DNA from: Parvibaculum sp040882025
Lineage (GTDB): Bacteria > Pseudomonadota > Alphaproteobacteria > Parvibaculales > Parvibaculaceae
DNA length: 5,795 nt
Reading direction: 5' to 3'
Assembly (NCBI RefSeq): GCF_040882025.1
Contig: NZ_JBBECC010000059.1
Location: 1-5,795, forward strand
The position numbers and the translations under genes are program-made. Within the stretch, counting starts at the first letter, position 1. Each line of letters starts with the position of its first letter. Shown piece by piece: positions 1 through 5,319 of the stretch. The notes under the pieces were generated by a model, which worked only from the letters and a program-made list of their open reading frames with translations, was not told the origin of the DNA and made no database searches.

Positions 1-14
1 GGTCGGGTTTTTTG
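1..14 (+). terminator. Possible right half of an intrinsic terminator cut by the window edge
   Basis: The window opens with GGTCGGG followed by six T. This is what the 3' arm and U-tract of a rho-independent terminator look like. The matching left arm (CCCGACC) would lie outside the window, so the hairpin cannot be confirmed. If real, it ends a plus-strand transcript upstream of the channel gene. Confidence 0.3.
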
Positions 15-75
15 TGGGCCGGGTTGCTGAACTGGTACTATCCATTCTGGTGGGCACCCTTCGATCGAGGAAGAC

Positions 76-1479
76 ATGATCCTGCTTTGCCAGCATCCGA
101 AAAGTTGCCTCGTCCGGCTTGTTGGATGCCTGCGCGCCGCAGGGGTTGCCATGCTGCTGTTTGTCTGTGCGACGCCTGCCCTGGCGCAGGATGTTGCCCC
201 AACCGTGTCGCCGCAGGCCGTGAAGATCGTTCCCGAAGCGAGCGATGCGAAGATTGAGGAACGCCTGCAACGCATCCTGCAATCGACCGGATGGTTCGAG
301 GCGACCCGCGTCTCGGTGCATGACGGGGTGGTCTTCCTCGACGGCACGACGGGAACGCCGGCGCACCGGGCCTGGGCCGGCACGCTTGCCGAAAACATGC
401 AAGGCACTGTCGCCGTCGTCAACCGGATCGAGGCCAATGCCGATGTCGGCTCCACCCTGGCGCGCGCAGGCGAGGAATTCACAGGCTTCTACCGCCAGAT
501 CGTCCGAGGTTGGCCAATGGTGGCGCTCGCCGCCCTTGTCATTCTGGCGACATGGCTGATCGCCAGACTGGTAGCGCTGGCGGTTCGGCTATTGTTCGCG
601 AGCCGCATCGAGTCCTCGCTGCTATTGTCGGTGGTGGCGCGGGCGTTTGCGATTCCGGTCTTTCTGCTGGGCGTCTATTTCGTGCTGCAATTTTCCGGAT
701 TGACACGGCTGGCCATCACCGTGCTTGGGGGCACCGGGCTGATCGGCATCATCATCGGCTTCGGCCTGCGTGACATCGCCGAGAATTTTCTGGCGAGCAT
801 CCTGCTCAGCGTGCGCAATCCCTTCCACAGCGGCGACCTGATCGATGTCGGCGGGTACACAGGTGTCGTCCAGAACCTGAACGTGCGCAGTACCGTGTTG
901 CTCACGCTCGACGGCAATCAGGTGCAGATCCCAAACTCCATCGTCTACAAGAGCGTCATCAAGAACTACAGCAGCATTCCAAACCGCCGCGCCGAATTTA
1001 CGATCGGCATCGGTTACGATTCCTCGGCCGCCAAGGCGCAGGTCCTGATCGCGGAGGTGCTGCAGGCGCATCCTGCCGTCCTCAAGACGCCCGAGCCGCT
1101 GGTGCTGGTGGAGGAGCTGGGCGCGGCAACGGTGAATTTGCGCATCTATTACTGGTTCGACAGCGCCACCTACTCGCCTAACAAAATCAATTCGGCGTTG
1201 TTGCGCCAGACCAAGAACGCGCTCCTCAAGGGTGGTATCGAACTGCCGGATGCCGCGCGCGAAGTGATTTTCCCCAAGGGCGTTCCCGTCATCCAGATGG
1301 TGGGCACTGCAGAAGCCTCGCGCGAAGCTGAAAGCGGTGCCGGCGCCTCCCTTGCCGCTGACGAGATGAGCGATACGACGCCCAGCGAAGGCGGCTTGTC
1401 CAACGAGGCTGTGGAGATGCAGGAGCAGCAATCCGAAGGCAACCTGCCGGAAGCGCAAGAAAACCTGCTCAAGAAGTAG
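76..1479 (+). CDS. BON-domain MscS-type mechanosensitive ion channel
   Basis: This 467-residue protein is predicted to be an inner-membrane channel that opens under membrane tension and releases small solutes on osmotic downshock. An N-terminal signal peptide is visible: positive residues R14 and R20, a hydrophobic core at about 21-36, and an ALA|Q cleavage site after A37. Residues about 56-122 fit a BON domain (pattern VSVHDGVVFLDG, then AVVNRIE), which would sit in the periplasm. Transmembrane segments follow at about 147-172 and 183-208, and the pore-lining helix at about 213-245 is glycine-rich (GGTGLIGIIIGFGL). The MscS beta domain follows, with NPFHSGDLIDVGG (248-260) and the IPNS motif (285-288). 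After about residue 410 the tail is acidic, Q/E/S-rich and probably disordered. The ATG at 76 has a close GAGGAAG ribosome site at 67-73. An ATG at 151 behind AGGGG is a possible alternative, but it would shorten the signal peptide. The gene is followed by its own terminator, so it is probably monocistronic. The family call is firm; the role of the BON domain is inferred. Confidence 0.93.
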   Translation: MILLCQHPKSCLVRLVGCLRAAGVAMLLFVCATPALAQDVAPTVSPQAVKIVPEASDAKIEERLQRILQSTGWFEATRVSVHDGVVFLDGTTGTPAHRAWAGTLAENMQGTVAVVNRIEANADVGSTLARAGEEFTGFYRQIVRGWPMVALAALVILATWLIARLVALAVRLLFASRIESSLLLSVVARAFAIPVFLLGVYFVLQFSGLTRLAITVLGGTGLIGIIIGFGLRDIAENFLASILLSVRNPFHSGDLIDVGGYTGVVQNLNVRSTVLLTLDGNQVQIPNSIVYKSVIKNYSSIPNRRAEFTIGIGYDSSAAKAQVLIAEVLQAHPAVLKTPEPLVLVEELGAATVNLRIYYWFDSATYSPNKINSALLRQTKNALLKGGIELPDAAREVIFPKGVPVIQMVGTAEASREAESGAGASLAADEMSDTTPSEGGLSNEAVEMQEQQSEGNLPEAQENLLKK

Positions 1480-1575
1480 CGCGCCTTGTCTTGCGCCATG
1501 TGGGAGACGCGGCTCGAAAACCTGCAAAACGATGGGAAGAATGATGTGTCCCCCTTTCCCGCAACCAACGATCAG

Positions 1576-1603
1576 CCCGCTGAGCTTCCGCTCGGCGGGT
1601 TTT
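1576..1603 (+). terminator. Rho-independent terminator after the MscS-type gene
   Basis: A 10-bp stem (CCCGCTGAGC with GCTCGGCGGG, one G-T wobble) closes a TTCC tetraloop and runs directly into TTTT. It starts about 97 bases after the channel stop codon and lies before the small membrane-protein gene. It should therefore separate the two transcripts and implies a separate promoter for the small gene. Confidence 0.85.
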
Positions 1604-1693
1604 GTCGGGCAGGTCCCGTCCGAAGTTTGGATGTGGCGCCGGCGCGATTGCGGCGTATGCTGGAGCGGGCCCGGAGATCAACGAGGACATGCC

Positions 1694-1840
1694 ATGAACA
1701 ACCGGAACGGACTTTATCTTGTGATCGGCCTGCTGGTGATCGCCGCCGTGGCGGCCGGCTATCTGCTCTACAAGGAAGAACAGAAGAGCGGCGTCGACAT
1801 CGAGATCGGCGAAAGCGGCATCTCGATCGAGGAGCGCTGA
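1694..1840 (+). CDS. Small single-pass membrane protein of unknown function, 48 aa
   Basis: This short reading frame starts with ATG at 1694 behind a good ribosome site (GAGGA at 1683-1687, six bases of spacing). The protein has a short polar N-terminus with one arginine, a hydrophobic helix at about residues 6-26 (GLYLVIGLLVIAAVAAGY), a charged linker (KEEQK), and an alternating polar/hydrophobic tail DIEIGESGISIEER that could form a short beta hairpin. It resembles tiny anchored proteins I associate with Hyphomicrobiales genomes, but I cannot name a function. The site, the membrane helix and the preceding terminator argue that it is a real, independently transcribed gene. The longer frame starting at 1532 would run across the terminator and is not preferred. 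Confidence 0.75.
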   Translation: MNNRNGLYLVIGLLVIAAVAAGYLLYKEEQKSGVDIEIGESGISIEER

Positions 1841-1853
1841 GCGCGCGCCACCG

Positions 1854-1880
1854 CCGGCCAGCTGTTCGTCAGTTGACCGG
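1854..1880 (+). terminator. Hairpin after the small gene, possible weak terminator
   Basis: CCGGCCAGCTG (1854-1864) pairs with CAGTTGACCGG (1870-1880) around a five-base TTCGT loop, with one C-A mismatch and one G-T wobble. It begins 14 bases after the stop of the 48-residue protein. No T-run follows, so it may be a 3'-end-stabilising hairpin rather than a true intrinsic terminator. Confidence 0.35.
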
Positions 1881-1923
1881 ATCTTGAGCGGGTTTGAACA
1901 GAGGCAGGCGAAAAAGGACCCCT

Positions 1924-1956
1924 CTGTCATCAAACTGTCAAAAAACTGTCACAAAT
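1924..1956 (+). promoter_or_regulatory. Three tandem 11-bp repeats resembling a triple PhoB (Pho) box
   Basis: Three consecutive 11-bp units are visible: CTGTCATCAAA (1924-1934), CTGTCAAAAAA (1935-1945) and CTGTCACAAAT (1946-1956). Each begins with a perfect CTGTCA followed by an A-rich spacer. This is the known architecture of PhoB-binding sites, which are 11-bp direct repeats of CTGTCA plus an AT-rich 4-5 bp spaced one helical turn apart. In known promoters the repeats read in the direction of transcription and end near the -10, which would point rightward, into the antisense strand of the epimerase gene. From the spacing in known Pho promoters, a weak -10 (CAAATG at 1952-1957) could serve the first two units. 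No sense gene lies downstream, so the target is unclear. The repeat itself is certain; PhoB binding is inferred. Confidence 0.6.
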
Positions 1957-2008
1957 GGATTCGGCGCGTCTCCGAGCGGATGACGGAGCCGGGGAGAAGC
2001 GTGTTCAG

Positions 2009-2050
2009 GGGCGGGGACAAGGCATGGCGGAGGGAAAGTTATCCCCGCCC
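2009..2050. repeat. Inverted repeat spanning the epimerase stop codon
   Basis: GGGCGGGGA (2009-2017) and TCCCCGCCC (2042-2050) form a perfect 9-bp inverted repeat with a 24-base loop that contains the minus-strand stop codon (2039-2041). As RNA it could fold at the end of the minus-strand operon, but no U-tract follows. It may be a 3' stability element or chance in GC-rich DNA. Confidence 0.25.
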
Positions 2051-3025
2051 TCTCTGCATCTTGGCGAACCAGTTCCAGGCATCGGCGATCTGCGCATCGA
2101 GATCGACCCGCTGCGGCTTCCAGCCGAGCTCATCGGCGGCACGGCGCGCATCGGCAACGAGGACCGGCGGATCGCCGGCGCGCCGCGGCCCGACCTCGAC
2201 TGGTACCGCGCGCCCGGAAATTCGCCGGACGGCTTCCACGACCTCGCGTACCGAATAGCCGCGGCCGTTTCCGAGATTGAACTGACGGGACGGGTTCCCG
2301 TCCAGAAGCCAGCGCAGCGCGAGGACGTGGGCGTCGGCGAGATCGCTCACGTGAATGTAGTCGCGGATACAGGAACCGTCGGGTGTCGCATAGTCGTCGC
2401 CGAAAATGGAGAGCGCGGTGTTGGCGCCGGCCGCCGCCTGCAAGGCCAGCGGCACGAGATGCGTCTCGGGGTCGTGCGCCTCGCCGATATCGCCGTCGGG
2501 ATCGGCGCCCGCGGCATTGAAATAACGCAGGCAGACGGAGCGCAGGTCGTGCGCCGCGCCGGCGTCGGCCAGTATGCGCTCGACCATCAGCTTGCTCGCG
2601 CCATAGGGGTTCACGGGACGCTGCGGCGCGTCCTCGGAGATCGGCGTCTTGTCGGGAATGCCGTAGGTTGCGCAGGTGCTGGAGAAAACGATCTTTCCGC
2701 AATCGGCCCGGCGCATCGCCTCGAGCAGCGACAGCGTGCCGCCGACATTGTTGCGATAATAGAGATAGGGATTTGAAACCGACTCGCCCACATAGGCGAA
2801 GGCCGCGAAATGCAGCACCGCCGCCGGCCGGTGCCGCGCAAAGGCCGCGTCGAGCGCGGCGCCGTCGGCGAGATCGATCTTTTCCAGCGGACCCCATTTG
2901 ACGGCCCATTCATGCCCGCGCGACAGATTGTCGATCACGACCGGCGTGAAGCCCGCGCGATGCAGCGCCTTCGCGGTATGGCTGCCGATATAACCCGCGC
3001 CCCCTGTGACGAAGACAACGGTCAT
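2039..3025 (-). CDS. galE: GalE-type UDP-sugar 4-epimerase, probably UDP-xylose/UDP-arabinose or UDP-glucose 4-epimerase
   Basis: This is a cytoplasmic NAD-dependent extended short-chain dehydrogenase that inverts C4 of a UDP-sugar. At 328 residues it has normal GalE length. The N-terminal Rossmann motif is TGGAGYIGS (7-15). The active site shows SSTCATYG (115-122) and the catalytic YxxxK pair Y141/K145 in NPYGASK. RYFNAAGADPDG (167-178) and the RDYIHVSDLADAH stretch (221-233) are typical of the GalE/ExoB family. The position matching the E. coli GalE gate residue Tyr299 (in GDLPAYWAD) is Leu289 here (GDPPVLVAD), so the substrate cannot be read straight from that residue. The ATG overlaps the stop of the UDP-xylose synthase gene as ATGA and has no clear ribosome site of its own, which indicates translational coupling. 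In Sinorhizobium meliloti a neighbouring Uxs/Uxe pair makes UDP-xylose and UDP-L-arabinose. By analogy the preferred substrate here is UDP-xylose, though UDP-glucose/galactose is possible. The fold call is certain; the substrate is inferred. Confidence 0.93.
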   Translation of the reverse strand: MTVVFVTGGAGYIGSHTAKALHRAGFTPVVIDNLSRGHEWAVKWGPLEKIDLADGAALDAAFARHRPAAVLHFAAFAYVGESVSNPYLYYRNNVGGTLSLLEAMRRADCGKIVFSSTCATYGIPDKTPISEDAPQRPVNPYGASKLMVERILADAGAAHDLRSVCLRYFNAAGADPDGDIGEAHDPETHLVPLALQAAAGANTALSIFGDDYATPDGSCIRDYIHVSDLADAHVLALRWLLDGNPSRQFNLGNGRGYSVREVVEAVRRISGRAVPVEVGPRRAGDPPVLVADARRAADELGWKPQRVDLDAQIADAWNWFAKMQRGRG

Positions 3026-3963
3026 TGCGCCAGGCGCTTTCTGAAATAGGCGATCGTCGGCTCAAGGCCCTTGTCGAGCGCGATGGTCGGTCCCCATCCG
3101 AGCACGTTCTGCGCCTTCGTTATGTCGGGCTTGCGCATTTTCGGATCGTCCTCCGGCAGGTTTCGATATTCGACCTTTGCCTTCGAGCCTGTCATGGCGA
3201 TGATTTTCTCGGCCAACTGGCGGATCGTGAATTCACCCGGATTGCCGAGATTGATCGGGCCCGAAACCTCCGGCGGCGTGTCGAGCATCTTGATCAGTCC
3301 CTCGACGAGATCGTCGACATAGCAGAACGAGCGCGTCTGCGAGCCGTCGCCAAACACCGTTATCGGCTCGCCCTTGAGCGCCTGAACGATGAAGTTCGAG
3401 ACGACACGGCCGTCATTCTCGAGCATTCGCGGTCCATAGGTGTTGAAGATGCGCACGACCTTCGCATCCATGCCGTGCTGCCGCCGATAGTCGAAGAACA
3501 GGGTTTCGGCGCAGCGCTTTCCTTCGTCGTAGCAGGCGCGCGGGCCGATCGGATTGACGTTGCCCCAATAGCTTTCCTGCTGCGGATGCTGCTGCGGGTC
3601 GCCATAGACCTCGCTGGTCGATGCCTGCACGATCGGCACCTTGAGCCGCTTTGCAAGACCCAGCATGTTGATGGCACCCATGACGGATGTCTTCGTCGTC
3701 TGAACGGGATCGAACTGATAGTGGATCGGGCTTGCGGGACAGGCGAGATTGAAGATTGCATCGACCTCGACATAGAGCGGGAAGGTGATGTCGTGCCGCA
3801 GCGTCTCGAAGCGGGGATTGCCGAACAATCCGGCGATGTTTTCCCTGCGCCCGGTGAAATAATTGTCGACGCACAGCACTTCATTGCCCATCGCAATCAG
3901 CCGTTCGCTGAGATGCGAGCCGATAAAGCCTGCGCCACCGGTGATCAGGATACGACGACTCAT
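3022..3963 (-). CDS. uxs: UDP-glucuronate decarboxylase (UDP-xylose synthase)
   Basis: This cytoplasmic NAD-dependent enzyme converts UDP-glucuronate to UDP-xylose with release of CO2. With the ATG at 3963 the protein is 313 residues, the usual size for soluble bacterial UXS. Visible family marks, numbered from that ATG, are the NAD motif TGGAGFIGSHL (8-18), the cofactor-site segment DNYFTGRRENI (33-43), STSEVYGDP (115-123) with the catalytic glutamate E118, GPRACYDEGKR (140-150) with the catalytic Y145/K149 pair, VRIFNTYGPRM (170-180), and RSFCYVDDLVEG (211-222). The combination STSEVYGDP plus CYDEGKR is characteristic of UXS rather than of dTDP-glucose dehydratases. An in-frame TTG at 3972 would add three residues, but it lies only one base from the AGGAAGG ribosome site, whereas the ATG lies ten bases away, so the ATG is preferred. 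The gene follows the cytidylyltransferase fusion after a 100-bp AT-richer gap that could hold its own promoter. It overlaps the epimerase gene by four bases. Confidence 0.94.
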   Translation of the reverse strand: MSRRILITGGAGFIGSHLSERLIAMGNEVLCVDNYFTGRRENIAGLFGNPRFETLRHDITFPLYVEVDAIFNLACPASPIHYQFDPVQTTKTSVMGAINMLGLAKRLKVPIVQASTSEVYGDPQQHPQQESYWGNVNPIGPRACYDEGKRCAETLFFDYRRQHGMDAKVVRIFNTYGPRMLENDGRVVSNFIVQALKGEPITVFGDGSQTRSFCYVDDLVEGLIKMLDTPPEVSGPINLGNPGEFTIRQLAEKIIAMTGSKAKVEYRNLPEDDPKMRKPDITKAQNVLGWGPTIALDKGLEPTIAYFRKRLAQ

Positions 3964-4063
3964 GATTGGCAAACCTTCCTGTCGAATTCAGCAAATATTC
4001 AAAATCTCGCCGGGTCTTCCCGAAACGGTCCGTACAAGGCGGAAAATGTCCGGATACCTTACT

Positions 4064-5257
4064 TCATGCAAGCGCCAAAAGCCTGTCGGCAATCGCTCTC
4101 AGCACGCCCTTGCCGCCGTCGACCGGCACGACCCATCCGGCCAGCGGCACGACCGAGGGATGGGCGTCGCGCGGGCAGGCGCCGAGGCCTGCGCGCTGCA
4201 TCGGCCCGGCATCGTTGATGTCGTTGCCGACATAAAGCACCTCTTCCCATGACAGCCCGTTGCCGGACAGCCACTCGTCCAGCACCGCGAGCTTGTCCTC
4301 GCGCGCCTGAAGGCATTCGAGCCCGAGTTTTTCGGCGCGGCGCGACACGACCGGGTTCCTTTCCTTGGACAGGATCAAAAGACGAAACCGGCCGGATTTT
4401 TTCAGGAGCTCCAACCCCATACCGTCGCTGCGGGAAACGGTCACGCTTTCGATGCCGTTTTCATCGACAGACGCCGTGTCGTCGGTGTGGACGCCGTCGA
4501 AATCCATCACCAGCGCCTTGAGCGGCCGGAGGCGCGCATCGGCGACGCCAGTTGTCTGATCCTCCCCGCTTCGCGCGATCATGTCGCATAGCCGGAGATC
4601 GAGGGGGGTGTCGATTTCGACGGGAGGATGGGCGACCGGATAAAGCGCGACGGGGCCGCAGAAGCGCCGGCCGACCCGTTCGAAATCCGCAACCCGCACA
4701 CAATAGATGGCGCCGCTTTCGCGCCAGGTGGGGGGCAGGTCCTGCCGGCGCTGACGCTGGCCCGCCTCGTCGTGATTGATGCCCTTGCCGAAGCCATCGG
4801 GCCCGGACGTCCAGAGGAAGGAGTGATCCTCGATGACGGTGACCGCGCAGGCTGCCTGCCGGTCTTCCATTGCCGCCAGACAGCCATCGATGTCGGCGCC
4901 CGTGGTGAAGGGCGAAGTACATTGCAGCAGAACGAGGCGGGAGACGGCCGGATGATCCGCTCGGATGAGGCCGAGCGCATGGAGCCAGCCGCTTTCCGAC
5001 GTTGCCGTATCGTCCGCAATCGCTGCCGGACGATCGATCACGCGCGCGCCGTATCTTTCGGCCTCCGCGGCGATGCGGGCATCGTCCGTCGATACGTAGA
5101 TCGCGGCGACCGAGCGCGCCTGCCGGGCCGCGACGACCGACCGCGCGACCAGGGAGAGCCCGCCGACCGGTTTCAGGTTCTTGCCGGGGATGCCTTTGGA
5201 GCCGCCGCGGGCGAGCAATATCGCCACGGCCGGGCCCGGCCTTGTCGGACTGGCCAC
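4064..5257 (-). CDS. neuA: Bifunctional CMP-nonulosonate (acylneuraminate) cytidylyltransferase / KdsC-like HAD phosphatase
   Basis: This 397-residue protein is a two-domain fusion. The N-terminal part (about 1-230) is a NeuA-type enzyme that transfers CMP from CTP to a free nonulosonic acid. It shows LARGGSKGIPGKN (15-27) for CTP binding, VSTDD (56-60), LLQCTSPF (110-117), RRQDLPPTW..SGAIYCVR (170-188), and VEIDTPLDL (213-221), which carries the acidic metal-binding residues. The C-terminal part (about 245-397) is a HAD phosphatase of the KdsC class. It has MDFDGVHTDD (251-260) with nucleophile D252 and acid D254, the motif II serine S297 (LSK), motif III lysine K322 (REDK), and motif IV GNDINDAGPM (344-353). 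All HAD catalytic positions are present, so the domain is probably active and would remove a phosphate before CMP transfer. Vertebrate CMAS has the same domain order. A TTG at 5263 is possible, but the AAGG ribosome site fits the GTG at 5257 better. The gene lies 62 bases after the synthase stop and is probably in the same operon. The exact nonulosonate (Neu5Ac-like, KDN-like or other) is not known. Confidence 0.9.
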   Translation of the reverse strand: MASPTRPGPAVAILLARGGSKGIPGKNLKPVGGLSLVARSVVAARQARSVAAIYVSTDDARIAAEAERYGARVIDRPAAIADDTATSESGWLHALGLIRADHPAVSRLVLLQCTSPFTTGADIDGCLAAMEDRQAACAVTVIEDHSFLWTSGPDGFGKGINHDEAGQRQRRQDLPPTWRESGAIYCVRVADFERVGRRFCGPVALYPVAHPPVEIDTPLDLRLCDMIARSGEDQTTGVADARLRPLKALVMDFDGVHTDDTASVDENGIESVTVSRSDGMGLELLKKSGRFRLLILSKERNPVVSRRAEKLGLECLQAREDKLAVLDEWLSGNGLSWEEVLYVGNDINDAGPMQRAGLGACPRDAHPSVVPLAGWVVPVDGGKGVLRAIADRLLALA

Positions 5258-5276
5258 GCTCAATCGCCTTTCAAAT

Positions 5277-5289
5277 GCCGCGAAGCGGC
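5277..5289 (-). other. Small GC hairpin in the gap between synthase and cytidylyltransferase
   Basis: GCCGC and GCGGC pair around a three-base loop, a few bases upstream of the AAGG ribosome site of the cytidylyltransferase fusion. In the minus-strand RNA it could affect initiation or mark a processing point between the two genes. The stem has only five base pairs, so chance is possible. Confidence 0.25.
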
Positions 5290-5319
5290 CGGAGTGCCGG
5301 GATCATCGAAAGCCGCCCG

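Noticed and set aside
622..1527. Long minus-strand open frame (301 aa) opposite the MscS-type gene
   Set aside because: It lies antisense to a confidently assigned gene, its translation shows no recognisable domain, and long shadow frames are common in GC-rich DNA.
1936..1941. Perfect TTGACA -35 hexamer on the minus strand within the Pho-like repeats
   Set aside because: It arises from the CTGTCAA unit read backward. The correctly spaced -10 position (1913-1918) reads TCCTTT, a poor match, and no minus-strand gene follows.
1970..1988. CTCCG/CGGAG short inverted repeat as a terminator of the minus-strand operon
   Set aside because: The stem is only 5 bp with a 9-base loop, and no T-run follows in the minus direction.
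1955..2776. Plus-strand open frame (273 aa) starting inside the third Pho-like repeat
   Set aside because: Its start would suit a Pho-driven gene, but nearly all of it is antisense to the GalE-type gene, it has no ribosome site, and its translation looks like a reverse-complement shadow.
3964..4063. Promoter in the gap upstream of the UDP-xylose synthase gene
   Set aside because: The gap is AT-richer than its surroundings and contains a weak TTGAAT-like -10, but no convincing -35 at the right spacing, so it is not listed as a feature.
3025..4218. Long plus-strand open frame (397 aa) opposite the UDP-xylose synthase gene
   Set aside because: The opposite strand encodes a clear UXS with all catalytic motifs. 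The plus-strand translation is rich in Arg/His/Ala with no family pattern, as expected for a shadow frame.
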